Positions 25,938 to 34,932 are shown, counted from the stretch's first letter. The stretch is DNA of 39,941 bases from Fimbriiglobus sp. (GCA_025351325.1 JANXWE010000042.1:1-39941), one strand, 5' to 3'. Translations and numbers: made by a program. Notes: a model not told the origin generated them from the letters alone.

Positions 25938-28900
25938 GTGTTCGCACGCTTCTTCATCGACCGGCCGATCTTCGCGGCAGTGCTGTCAATCCTCGTCACG
26001 CTCGGCGGAGGCGTCGGCTTGCAGCGCTTGCCGGTCGCGCTGTACCCGGAGATCACCCCGCCGACGATCGAGGTCTCCACGAGTTACCCCGGCGCCCACT
26101 CTAAGACGATTGCGGACACGGTGGCCGCACCCATCGAGCAGCAGGTCAACGGCGTCGAAGAGATGCTGTATATGACTTCCACTTCGACCAACGACGGCAA
26201 CTACACCCTCACGGTGACGTTCCGGCCCGGTGCCGACTTGAACATTTCGCAAGTGCTCGTCCAGAGCCGCGTGAACACGGCGTTCAAGAACTTGCCGGCG
26301 GAGGTTCAACGGCGCGGCGTGACGGTGAAAAAGAAATCGGCGAACGTCCTGATGATCGTCAACCTCAAATCGAAGGATCCGGCCCGCAAGGAGCTCTACC
26401 TCAGCAACTACGCCACGATCCAACTCCGCGACGAACTCGCGCGGATCGAAGGTGTCGGCGACATCGTCTTCCTCGGCCAGCGCGATTACGCCATGCGGAT
26501 CTGGATCGATCCGATCAAGCTCGCGTCGCGTGGGTTGACCCCCGAAGACGTCACGCACGCTATCGAACAGCAGAACGCGCAAGTCGCTGCGGGGCAAATC
26601 GGCCAGCCGCCGGTACCGACGGGGCAGGCCTTCCAATTCACAATCAACACGCTCGGCCGCTTGTCGGAACCGGATCAATTCAACGAGATCGTGCTGAAGA
26701 CGGACAAGGACGGCGCGGCCATCCGCATGAAAGACGTGACGGTCAAAATTGAACTGGGAGCCGTGACTTACGACCAACTCTGCACCCTCGACGGTCAGCG
26801 TTCGGTGGCCTTGTCGGTCTACCCGCTGCCGGGGGCGAACGCGCTGGCCACGGCCAAGCTCATCAAAGACAAAATGAAGGAATTGAAGGCCCGCTTCCCC
26901 GACGGCGTCGAGTACGAAATCGTCTACGATACGACGCCGTTCGTTCAGGAATCGATCGACGAAGTGTTCACCACGCTGCTGATCGCGGTCGTGCTCGTCG
27001 CCCTCGTCATGCTGCTGTTCCTGCAAAGCTGGCGCTCGGCGCTGATTCCTCTCGCCGCAGTACCCGTGGCGATCATCGGCACCTTCGGCGTCATGGCGCT
27101 CATGGGCTTCAGCTTGAACACGCTCACCCTCTTCGGGTTGGTACTCGCCGTCGGTATCGTGGTCGACGATGCCATCGTGGTGGTCGAAGCGGCGGAGTAC
27201 CACTTGGGCAAGGGATTGAACTCGAAAGACGCCACTGCCCAGGCGATGACCGACGTCGCCGGGCCGGTGATCGCGGTGGGGTTGGTGCTCGCGGCGGTGT
27301 TCATCCCGTGCATCTTCATCACCGGGATCGTCGGCCAGTTCTTCCGCCAATTCGCCGTGACCATCGCCATCAGCACGCTCATCTCGACGTTCAACTCGTT
27401 GACGCTGACACCGGCGCTCTGTGCACTGCTGCTCGAAAAAGAGGAGCACGGCGGCCGCCGGAAGTCGCCGTTGCCGAAGCTCGGGTGGGCGCTGCTGTTA
27501 GGCCTCGCCGGATATAAAGCGGTTCAGCAATTCTTACCGGGGTGGACGCTGCCCATTTTCAGTTGGTGGGATCAACGATTGACGAATCTCCATGTCACGT
27601 CCGAAACCGCACGGGTCGTGGGTACCGCAATCACGGTGGCGTTCCCGTTCGTTTTTGTAGGGTACTTCGTGTCACCGGTCTTGAACTGGGTCCTCAGTTG
27701 GCTCTTCTACGGCTTCAACATCGTCTTCGACTTCGCCACACGAGGCTACCTCCGCATCGTGCGCGTTTTGCTAGTCCTTTCGGTGTTGGTGCTGCTCATT
27801 TACGGCGGGCTGCTCTACGGCACCTTCCACGTCATGACGACGACGCCGACGGGCTTCATCCCGCAGCAGGACAAAGGCTACTTGATCGTCAACCTGCGCA
27901 TGACCGACGCCTCGTCGCTCACCGAAACGCAGAAGTCCGTGACCCTCCTCGAAGCGATGGCCCGCGACATTCCCGGTGTCAACCACACCGTCGCCGTTTC
28001 GGGGTTGTCGGCGCTTCTTGGCGGGAGTTCGTCGAACGTCGCCACCATTTATGTGATGCTCGACGAGTTCCATGACCGCCTCGGTCACGGTGGCACGGCT
28101 GACGACATTGCTGCGACACTCCGGGAAAGATGGCTGAGCGAAGCTCGCGACGCCACCATCACCGTGCTCGGTGCGCCGCCCGTGGATGGTCTCGGTGCTG
28201 CCGGGGGGTTCCGCATCATGATCGAAGATCGTGCGGCCAACGACACGCAAGGGTTCGCCCTCCAACGCGTCGGGGATCGCACCGTCGAGGAGGGCAACGC
28301 CGCCGTGGAATTGCAGGGGTTGTTCTCGGGGTTCCAAGCCGATTCCCCGTGGGTGGAACTGACGCTCGACCGCGAGAAGGCCGAGAGCAACGGGGTGCGT
28401 ATCCGCGACATCCAGGAGGCGATGGAGAAGTACTTCGGGTCGGAATACGTGAACGACTTCAACCGATTCGGTCGCACTTGGCAGGTGATCGTGCAGGCCG
28501 ACGCCAAGTTCCGCGACAAGTTGAAGACGCTCGGCCAAGTGCAAGTGAAGAACTCCAAGAACGAGATGGTGCCGCTGAAAGTGTTCCTTGGCAACCGGGA
28601 AACGGTGGGGCCGATGATGGTGGTGCGCTACAACTTGCACCCCGTGAACCCCGTCACCGGCAACGCCAAACCGGGTGTGAGTTCCGGCGAGGCCATCGCC
28701 AAGATGGAAGCGGTGACCAACAAGAATCTCGACCCCGGCATGAAGGCGGAGTGGACGGAACTGGCCCAACTCCAACTCGACAGCGGCAACACCGCCCTCT
28801 GGGCCTTCGTGCTTTCCGTAGTGTTGGTATTTTTGGTGTTGGCTGCCCAGTACGAAAGCTGGGCGCTGCCGCTGGCCGTGATCCTGGTGGTGCCGATGTG

Positions 28901-29294
28901 CTTGCTCTGCGCCGCCATCGGCGTGCGGATCGCCGGCCAAGACATCAACGTCTTCACGCAGATCGGCTTCGTCGTGTTGGTCGGGCTGGCCTGCAAGAAT
29001 GCGATTCTCATCGTCGAGTTCGCCCGCAACCGGCACGCGGCGGGAGCGACCCGCAAACAGGCCACGCTTGAAGCGTGCCAGCTCCGGTTGCGGCCCATCA
29101 TCATGACGAGCGTGGCGTTCATCCTCGGCGTGGTGCCACTGGTATTCGCCCGAGGGGCCGGGGCCGAAATGCGGCAAACCCTCGGCACCGCCGTGTTCGC
29201 CGGCATGATCGGTGTCACCGCGTTCGGTGTGTTCCTCACGCCCGTGTTTTTCTTCGTGATTCAATGGGCCAGCGACAAAGTGCGTGGAATTTAA
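25938..29294 (+). CDS. RND efflux permease, HAE1/AcrB-type (second of two)
   Basis: The 1118-residue protein starts at GTG 25938 with the N-terminus FARFFIDRPIFAAVLSILVT. It is clearly homologous to the preceding permease but not a recent copy. The proton-relay residues are Asp410-Asp411 in VVDDAIVVVEAAEYH and Lys1020 in ACKNAILIVEFARN. Between the end of TM6 (LLLEKEEHGG, residue about 498) and the TPTGFIPQQDKGY block (about 635) it has about 137 residues, against about 68 in its neighbour. The surplus contains two additional hydrophobic stretches. Tandem RND genes behind one adaptor suggest either a heterotrimer of the MdtBC type or two alternative pumps. A hairpin 11 bases past the stop probably ends the transcript. 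Confidence 0.95.
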   Translation: MFARFFIDRPIFAAVLSILVTLGGGVGLQRLPVALYPEITPPTIEVSTSYPGAHSKTIADTVAAPIEQQVNGVEEMLYMTSTSTNDGNYTLTVTFRPGADLNISQVLVQSRVNTAFKNLPAEVQRRGVTVKKKSANVLMIVNLKSKDPARKELYLSNYATIQLRDELARIEGVGDIVFLGQRDYAMRIWIDPIKLASRGLTPEDVTHAIEQQNAQVAAGQIGQPPVPTGQAFQFTINTLGRLSEPDQFNEIVLKTDKDGAAIRMKDVTVKIELGAVTYDQLCTLDGQRSVALSVYPLPGANALATAKLIKDKMKELKARFPDGVEYEIVYDTTPFVQESIDEVFTTLLIAVVLVALVMLLFLQSWRSALIPLAAVPVAIIGTFGVMALMGFSLNTLTLFGLVLAVGIVVDDAIVVVEAAEYHLGKGLNSKDATAQAMTDVAGPVIAVGLVLAAVFIPCIFITGIVGQFFRQFAVTIAISTLISTFNSLTLTPALCALLLEKEEHGGRRKSPLPKLGWALLLGLAGYKAVQQFLPGWTLPIFSWWDQRLTNLHVTSETARVVGTAITVAFPFVFVGYFVSPVLNWVLSWLFYGFNIVFDFATRGYLRIVRVLLVLSVLVLLIYGGLLYGTFHVMTTTPTGFIPQQDKGYLIVNLRMTDASSLTETQKSVTLLEAMARDIPGVNHTVAVSGLSALLGGSSSNVATIYVMLDEFHDRLGHGGTADDIAATLRERWLSEARDATITVLGAPPVDGLGAAGGFRIMIEDRAANDTQGFALQRVGDRTVEEGNAAVELQGLFSGFQADSPWVELTLDREKAESNGVRIRDIQEAMEKYFGSEYVNDFNRFGRTWQVIVQADAKFRDKLKTLGQVQVKNSKNEMVPLKVFLGNRETVGPMMVVRYNLHPVNPVTGNAKPGVSSGEAIAKMEAVTNKNLDPGMKAEWTELAQLQLDSGNTALWAFVLSVVLVFLVLAAQYESWALPLAVILVVPMCLLCAAIGVRIAGQDINVFTQIGFVVLVGLACKNAILIVEFARNRHAAGATRKQATLEACQLRLRPIIMTSVAFILGVVPLVFARGAGAEMRQTLGTAVFAGMIGVTAFGVFLTPVFFFVIQWASDKVRGI

Positions 29295-29304
29295 CGCAAA
29301 TTCT

Positions 29305-29344
29305 ACTTTCCGACAGTAACCCCCCACCCCTCTGTGGAAAGTAA
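29305..29344 (+). terminator. Hairpin terminator after the RND operon
   Basis: TACTTTCC-g-ACAG (29305-29317) pairs with CTGTGGAAAGTA (29333-29344): 12 base pairs with one bulged G, around a C-rich loop. It begins 11 bases after the second RND stop and lies between convergent genes. There is no long T-run, so termination may be weak, or the hairpin may protect the 3' end. Confidence 0.5.
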
Positions 29345-29445
29345 CTTCCTGCCAATCAAGCGACCAACTTTCTGAAACGACCATGTGACATCAGGACTTA
29401 CAACGAGAGGGATAATGGCCTTCCGCCAATAAGGATCATAACCGA

Positions 29446-32400
29446 TCACTTTTTCTCCGCCCCCTTTTCCAGCTCGGTGAGCAGCTTCTTGAAGTCCTCC
29501 CGGTCGCGGAGCGGGTCGAGGTCGGTGTCCTTCTTCATGTGGGCGGCATCTTTGTAGCCCGCCAGTATCGCTTTTTGCAGCCATTGCATCGCCCGGTCGG
29601 CATCGTCCTCGGCGAGCCTGGCGGCGTCCGCCCCCGGAGTCTTGGCCTGAATTGCAGCAGCCACCGCTCGAAAACAGGCACCATCGTACAGGCCACCAGC
29701 GTCCGTCCGGTTCAGCTTCTCCCACATCTCCGCCGTTGTTCGGCAGCCGGCGGGGTCGCCGCTCTTTTGGAAATATTGGATTCGAAGGCCAAAGGCATCT
29801 TTGAAGAAGCGAGGACGCACGGAGGGGCTGGTGCGAGACTTGGTGATGGACTCATCGAGAAGTGGGATCCCCTCGACGCCGCGATCCAGACGGATCAAAG
29901 AATCGGCCAAGGCAAGCATGCTCATGAGCGTATCCGGGTGATCTTTGAGCAGTACACTCTTGCGAATTGCGAGTGTCTCTTCCCGCAATTTGAGGGCGTC
30001 GGTGTGGCGATTCAGAGCCGCGTAGCTGATGGCGATATTGCTCATGGTCAACAGCGTATTCGGGTGATTCTGAGGCAGCACTCGCTTCTGGATCGCCAGA
30101 GTCTCTTCGCACAATTTGAGGGCGTCGACGTGACGGTTCAGGGCCGCGTAGCTGGCAGCCAAACTGTTCATGCTCGCTAGTGTGTCCGGGTCATCTTTGG
30201 GCAGGACTCGCCTCCGGATCGTGAGCGTCTCTTCCCGCAATTTGAGGGCGTCGGCGGTTCGATTCATAGCCGCGTAACAGATGGCTAGGTTGTTCATGCT
30301 CCCAAGCGTGTTCGGGTCATCTTTGGGTAGCACTCGTCCCCGGATCGCAAGCACCTCCTCGCACAGTTTGACGGCATCGGCGAGACGGTTCATAGCCGCG
30401 TAACTATTGGCCAAGTCGTTCATGCTCGCTACCGTGTCCAGGTGATCTTTGGGCAGCACTCGCCTCTGAATCAGCAGCGTTTCCTCTCGTAGTTTGAGGG
30501 CTTCGACGGGGCGGTTCATAGTCGCGTAACTTTTGGCCAAGTCGGTCACGCTCACGAGCGTGTTCGGGTCGTCTTTGGGCAGCACTCGCCTCCGGATCGC
30601 CAGCGTCTCTTCCCGCAATTTGAGGGCCTCGACGGGGCGGTTGAGGGCCGCATAGCAGATGGCCAGATTACGCATGCTCGACAGTGTATCCGCATGATCC
30701 TGAGGCAGCACCCGCTTCCGAGTCACCAGTACCTCCTCGAACAGTTTGACGGCATCGACGTGGCGATTCAGGGCTCCATAACTGTTGGCCACATTGCTGA
30801 TACTGGTCAGAGTTTTCGGGTGATCTTTGGGCAGTACCCGCTTCTGAATCAGCAGCACCTCCTCGAACAGTTTGAGGGCGTCGGCGTGGCGGTTCAGGAC
30901 TGAGTAAATAGTGGCCAAGTTGTTCAGGCTCGTCACTGTGTCAAAATGATCTTTGGGCAGCACCCGCTTCTGAATCGCGAGTGTCTCTTCCTGTAGTGCG
31001 ACGGCTTCGGCGTGGCGGTTCTGGTTGGCGTAGCTCATGGCCAGGTTGTTCATACTCTTGAGCGTATCCTGGTGATCCTTGGTTAGCACTCGCTTCCGAA
31101 TCGCCAGCGTCTCGACCCGCAACGCGAGGGCTTCGGCATGGCGGTTCAGTGCCGCGTAGATGTTGGCCAGATTGTGCATGCTCGACAGTGTGTCCGCATG
31201 GTCCAGGGGGAGCACCCGCTTCCGAGTCACCAGCACCTCCTCGAACAGTTTGAGGGCGTCGGCATGGCGATTCAGCGCTTCGTAACAGAGAGCCAGGCCA
31301 TTCATACTCGACAGAGTGTTTGGATGCTCTGAACCCTGAAATTGGGTGCAGAGTGCCCGTGCTCGCTCGAACTGGTCGCGGGATTGATCATACTCCGCTA
31401 AATTGTAAAACGTATTTCCCATCGCCATCCGCAGTTGGGCCTCAACGAGCGGCTGTGCGGCGAATCCCCGGTTTAGGGCAGGTAAACAGGCCACGATTGC
31501 GTTCCGAAGGGTGACGTCCACACCCAGCCCGCCGTCTTGTCCCTCCGGCCCGGCTGCGGCGAAGACATGCTCCCGGAAGAATTTCAACATCGCGTTCGCC
31601 TCGGCGGCTCTTGCCTGCGCTTCAACCTTCGCTTCGTCTGCCTTCCGCTCGTTCTCCTCGGCCATTTCGCGCTGTTTCGCCTCTGCTACGCGGGCGTTCT
31701 CCGCGCGAACCGCTTGCCAGCCCGTCCCGGCGATGCCGGCCAATAGCACACCCAGCACCACGCTCGCGGCGATCACTTGTCCCTTGTGGCGCCTCACAAA
31801 CTTCTTCAACCGGTAGCCGGTGCTCGCAGGACGGGCTTCGACGATCTCGTCGGCCAGGTAGCGCTGGATGTCCCGGGCCAAGCCGTTGGCGGTGTCGTAG
31901 CGGCGGGTGCGATCCTTTTCGAGGGCCTTCAACACGACCCAATCGAGTTCGCCACGCATGAGTTTGCTCAGCTTGGCCGGCTCGGTGCTGCGGTTGGCCG
32001 CGACGCTCGGCAGCGTGCCGGAACTGCTCAGTTTTTGGCTCGGTTTGGGCGCTTCCACTTCGCGGACGATCCGGAGGATTTCGAACATCGCCGCCTCGCC
32101 GAGCGATTTGCGATCCACCGGCGTCGATCCCGTCAGCAATTCATACAGCAGCACACCGAGGGAATAAACATCGCTGCGGGTGTCGATGTCAAGATTGTTG
32201 AAACTCGCCTGCTCGGGAGACATGTATTCCGGCGTGCCGACGACCGCGCCGTGTCCGGTGACCAAAGAAAAATCGGTGAGGGCCGCCCCCGTCGCTTTGG
32301 CCACGCCGAAGTCGATCACTTTGGGAACAGGGCGGTCGTCGTACAAAGCCACCAACACATTCGACGGCTTGATATCGCGGTGGATGATCCCCTTTTGGTG

Positions 32401-33039
32401 GGCGTGTTGGATTGCATTACAGACGGGCACGAACAGTTCCAAGCGTTGCCGGGGCGTCAGTTTTCGCTCGTCGCAGTACTGCGTGATCGGCACCCCCTTG
32501 ACCAACTCCATGACGAAGAACGGCCGGCCGGACTCGGTGGTGCCCGCGTCCAAAACCTTGGCGATGTTCGGGTGATCCATCATGGCGAGCGCCTGCCGCT
32601 CGGCCTCGAACCGCGCCAGCACGGCCCGGGAGTCCATGCCAGCTTTGATGACTTTCACGGCCACGGTGCGCTTCACCGGCACGGACTGCTGGGCCATGTA
32701 GACGCTGCCCATGCCGCCCTCGCCGATCGCTTCGATGAGCTTGTATTTGCCGCCGAGAATTACACCGATGTGTTCTTCGCGGCCGGGGAACGTGACCGTC
32801 GCCGCCGGGTCGGCCCCGGCGAACGTCCCGGTCGCGCCTTCGAACGACCCGGTGCGGGTCGGGTTTTCATCCGCCGGGGGTTGTTCCAGAAACTCTCCGG
32901 CGGCGGCGTGGGCGGCGAGCAAGCGCTCCACGCGACCCCGCTGAACGGGGTCGGGGGCGTTCGCGCCTAAGTATTGTGAGCGGCCATCGACATCGGGGAT
33001 GTCGATGGCGGATTGGAACAGGTCGCGGTCGGTCGGCAT
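29446..33039 (-). CDS. Serine/threonine protein kinase with C-terminal TPR array
   Basis: The 1197-residue protein starts at ATG 33039, with GGAGG upstream. An unstructured N-terminal region (1-95) precedes a Pkn-type kinase domain (about 97-395). The glycine loop is GEGGMGSV (106-113), the catalytic Lys is in AVKV (Lys129), the HRD loop is IIHRDIKPSNVLV (Asp222), and the metal-binding motif is DFG (243-245), with VGTPEYMSPEQ in the activation segment. All catalytic residues are present. A single membrane helix follows at about 421-440, then a charged coiled-coil (about 443-490), and then eleven 42-residue TPRs of kinesin-light-chain type (595-1056). The kinase domain should be cytoplasmic and the TPR part on the other side of the membrane as a sensor or scaffold. 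Such proteins are greatly expanded in Gemmataceae; targets are unknown. Confidence 0.96.
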   Translation of the reverse strand: MPTDRDLFQSAIDIPDVDGRSQYLGANAPDPVQRGRVERLLAAHAAAGEFLEQPPADENPTRTGSFEGATGTFAGADPAATVTFPGREEHIGVILGGKYKLIEAIGEGGMGSVYMAQQSVPVKRTVAVKVIKAGMDSRAVLARFEAERQALAMMDHPNIAKVLDAGTTESGRPFFVMELVKGVPITQYCDERKLTPRQRLELFVPVCNAIQHAHQKGIIHRDIKPSNVLVALYDDRPVPKVIDFGVAKATGAALTDFSLVTGHGAVVGTPEYMSPEQASFNNLDIDTRSDVYSLGVLLYELLTGSTPVDRKSLGEAAMFEILRIVREVEAPKPSQKLSSSGTLPSVAANRSTEPAKLSKLMRGELDWVVLKALEKDRTRRYDTANGLARDIQRYLADEIVEARPASTGYRLKKFVRRHKGQVIAASVVLGVLLAGIAGTGWQAVRAENARVAEAKQREMAEENERKADEAKVEAQARAAEANAMLKFFREHVFAAAGPEGQDGGLGVDVTLRNAIVACLPALNRGFAAQPLVEAQLRMAMGNTFYNLAEYDQSRDQFERARALCTQFQGSEHPNTLSSMNGLALCYEALNRHADALKLFEEVLVTRKRVLPLDHADTLSSMHNLANIYAALNRHAEALALRVETLAIRKRVLTKDHQDTLKSMNNLAMSYANQNRHAEAVALQEETLAIQKRVLPKDHFDTVTSLNNLATIYSVLNRHADALKLFEEVLLIQKRVLPKDHPKTLTSISNVANSYGALNRHVDAVKLFEEVLVTRKRVLPQDHADTLSSMRNLAICYAALNRPVEALKLREETLAIRRRVLPKDDPNTLVSVTDLAKSYATMNRPVEALKLREETLLIQRRVLPKDHLDTVASMNDLANSYAAMNRLADAVKLCEEVLAIRGRVLPKDDPNTLGSMNNLAICYAAMNRTADALKLREETLTIRRRVLPKDDPDTLASMNSLAASYAALNRHVDALKLCEETLAIQKRVLPQNHPNTLLTMSNIAISYAALNRHTDALKLREETLAIRKSVLLKDHPDTLMSMLALADSLIRLDRGVEGIPLLDESITKSRTSPSVRPRFFKDAFGLRIQYFQKSGDPAGCRTTAEMWEKLNRTDAGGLYDGACFRAVAAAIQAKTPGADAARLAEDDADRAMQWLQKAILAGYKDAAHMKKDTDLDPLRDREDFKKLLTELEKGAEKK
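29872..31257 (-). repeat. Eleven tandem 126-bp units encoding 42-residue TPRs
   Basis: Eleven in-register 42-codon units encode a consensus of the type ALKLREETLAIRKRVLPKDH followed by xDTLxSMNNLAxSYAALNRH. A degenerate unit flanks each end. Units differ by substitutions but never in length. Two units share nearly the same first half (KLFEEVLVTRKRVLP), which points to duplication or conversion among copies. Confidence 0.9.
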
Positions 33040-33134
33040 CGGGAATCCTCCGGGCGTGTCCCCAGAATGCGGAATCCGCGGTTGATCCGCGCCAATTATT
33101 TTTCATTTTTCCGAAAGTCGCTCGAAAAGCCGTT

Positions 33135-33965
33135 TCAATTCCACTTCGCCACTTGGCGGCGGGCTTCGTTTAGGAAGTCCTTGACCACTTCCGCGTCGTC
33201 CGAATCTGGGGATCGTTTCAAATAGAGTGTCAGCGGGTCGATGGCGAATCCGGGCTGATTGGCGTGAACCAGGGTCACGCCCAAGTCGCGCAGTTGGCTC
33301 GGGTCGCCGGGGTTGAGGGGCACCAGCCATTCGATGACCTTGGCCGCCTTGTCGAACTGCGCGTTTTGCAAATAGACCGCCTTCAAATTGTTCAGCATCC
33401 GCGTGGCGACGATTCCGGGCGGGGTGGCCCGCAAATTCGCTTTGGTCGCAGCAAATGGTTGGCCGACGACGGTGCCGACCAGTTCGCCGCATGCGGCCGG
33501 TGTGAGGAGCGCCCCGCCGTGGAAGGGGTCAAACAGCACTTCTTCGGAACCGTCGATCACCTTGGCGATGAAGTGCCCCGGCAGGCCGACACCTTGCACG
33601 TTCAAACCGCAGCGCTCGCCGACGGCGATGGCCAGCACCGAGAGCGAAATAGGGATGCCGAGCTGTCGGTCGAGGACTTCGTGCAGGAAGCTGTTGCGGG
33701 CGTCGTAGTAGTTGTCGGTGTTGCCGGCGAAGCCGAGTTCCTCGAAGAGGAAATGGCCGAGTTCGAGCGTCCGGGCTTCCAGGGAATTTGCCGTTTCCAA
33801 ACGCGGGGCGAGTTCTTCGGCGAAATCGTCGAGTTTCGATAAATAGACGGGCCAGTCGAGTTCGGAGTCATCGACGCCGAGGGCGAATTGGAAGTTCAAC
33901 TCCGCCAAGTCGACGGGCGTCTGCGGGTCGGCACCGAGTTCCGCGAGTGTGGCGAGGAGGTTCAT
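33135..33965 (-). CDS. SirB1 family protein (transglutaminase-like fold plus TPR)
   Basis: The protein has 276 residues from ATG 33965. The hallmark block YYDARNSFLHEVLDRQLGIP then ISLSVLAIAVGERCGLNVQG and VGLPGHFIAKV marks the Transglut_core2/SirB1 family. DPFHGGALLTPAACGEL follows. The C-terminal third is TPR-like: MLNNLKAVYLQNAQFDKAAK and LVPLNPGDPSQLRDLGVTLV. SirB1 proteins are widespread and of unclear biochemical role; many are thought to be non-enzymatic or to have peptide-related activity. It lies 95 bases upstream of the kinase gene on the same strand. It is separated from the next gene upstream by the nested palindrome at 34012-34162. Confidence 0.92.
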   Translation of the reverse strand: MNLLATLAELGADPQTPVDLAELNFQFALGVDDSELDWPVYLSKLDDFAEELAPRLETANSLEARTLELGHFLFEELGFAGNTDNYYDARNSFLHEVLDRQLGIPISLSVLAIAVGERCGLNVQGVGLPGHFIAKVIDGSEEVLFDPFHGGALLTPAACGELVGTVVGQPFAATKANLRATPPGIVATRMLNNLKAVYLQNAQFDKAAKVIEWLVPLNPGDPSQLRDLGVTLVHANQPGFAIDPLTLYLKRSPDSDDAEVVKDFLNEARRQVAKWN

Positions 33966-34011
33966 GGAAACATATTAGCAGGCCAGGGTAAGTGTGGGTG
34001 AAAATGGTGCT

Positions 34012-34162
34012 GCGGCGCGTTGGAGTTCAACCTTGAGGTTGTCTTCGTCGGGCCGAGTCTTCGAAGCCCGACGTGCATTTGTCAGATGTCGTGCCTCGAA
34101 GACTCGGCCCGACTTTCCGTGCTGTCGGGCAACAACCTCAAGGTTGAACTCCAACGCTCCGC
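34012..34162. repeat. Nested palindromic element (long inverted repeat with inner hairpins)
   Basis: The outer arms, 34017-34042 and 34132-34157, are perfect 26-bp reverse complements (core GTTGGAGTTCAACCTTGAGG), and pairing extends outward to 34012/34162 with one mismatch. Inside them lies a second perfect 18-bp pair, GTCGGGCCGAGTCTTCGA (34047-34064) with its complement at 34096-34113. Two smaller hairpins are also possible: CGTCGGGC/GCCCGACG at 34046-34053/34066-34073, and GCCCGAC/GTCGGGC at 34107-34113/34124-34130. The element starts 11 bases past the stop of the upstream gene. It could be a MITE/REP-like mobile repeat, a structured RNA or a strong transcription terminator. No open frame crosses it. 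Confidence 0.85.
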
Positions 34163-34173
34163 CGTGGTGAAAT

Positions 34174-34932
34174 TTACTGCTTCCCCAATACCAAATCGAC
34201 GACCCAACACCCCCGGACATGCTCACCCGGTTTCCGGCAGTGGAGCAGCACATCGGCGTTCGTACACCCGGCTTCTTCAAAAGCATCCGCGAGGATCGGC
34301 AGCCGGTCGAAGGCGCGGTCTTCGTAGATGGAGGCGGCAATGGCTTGGACGGTGGGCGTGAGCCATTCGGGATCGGCGACGATGGGACGGAAGGGGTTGC
34401 CCGCGACATCCCGGAACTGATTACAGAACTCGCGATGAACACGCTCGGGATAAGCGGCACGCTCTACGTCCAATTTTTTCAAGAAGGCTGCACGCTTCTC
34501 CACTTCCTCTTTGCGTTTTCTCGCCGACCTCCCCCGATGCGATTGACTGAAATCGACTCTGTCGTCGAGCTGTGGGAAATAGAATGCGGCCGCTTGAGCA
34601 GCAGACACAGCGGCTTCGATAAAGTTGTCGTCGCGAAGGGCCGCATTGAATTGTTCCACCCATTCGCTCCACTCGGGCGGTGGTCCTAATCTGCCAGGGA
34701 AAAAATCGAACGGATCGGATTCAAAAGTCAGCGTTTTCGGGTCCTCGCCTTCTCCGGCAGTCCAAGAGAGAAAAGCATCAAACCATTGGCGTCCTTCCCA
34801 ACCGAGCAAATTGTAGATTCGCATGCCCCAATCCGTGACCAGCCAACGGAACCTCATCGGATCGAATCGGTCACGGCCGTATTCTCCGAATTTCAGTGGA
34901 TCGACGCAGACCAACCAACCCCTTCCGGTCAT
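34174..34932 (-). CDS. Hypothetical protein with Gemmataceae-type C-terminal module
   Basis: The protein has 252 residues from ATG 34932, with GGAGG eight bases upstream. I do not recognise a named domain. The C-terminal block is NPFRPIVADPEWLTPTVQA, then YEDRAFDRLPILADAFEEAG and CTNADVLLHCRKPGEHVRG with CWVVDLVLG at the end. To my knowledge this recurs at the C-terminus of many Gemmataceae hypothetical proteins. The middle part has a basic, charged helix (RGRSARKRKEEVEKRAAF). No signal peptide or membrane segment is visible, so it is probably cytoplasmic. It follows ftsY after 16 bases and is likely co-transcribed, though a functional link to targeting is not implied. Confidence 0.8.
   Translation of the reverse strand: MTGRGWLVCVDPLKFGEYGRDRFDPMRFRWLVTDWGMRIYNLLGWEGRQWFDAFLSWTAGEGEDPKTLTFESDPFDFFPGRLGPPPEWSEWVEQFNAALRDDNFIEAAVSAAQAAAFYFPQLDDRVDFSQSHRGRSARKRKEEVEKRAAFLKKLDVERAAYPERVHREFCNQFRDVAGNPFRPIVADPEWLTPTVQAIAASIYEDRAFDRLPILADAFEEAGCTNADVLLHCRKPGEHVRGCWVVDLVLGKQ

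Noticed and set aside
29303-29725. 140-residue minus-strand open frame over the kinase 3' end
   Set aside because: It is mostly out-of-frame kinase sequence, and its tail is the hairpin region between convergent genes. There is no family similarity and no ribosome site.
29872-31257. Regular repeats considered as a CRISPR array
   Set aside because: The 126-bp period is coding, in frame and without spacers. It encodes TPRs.
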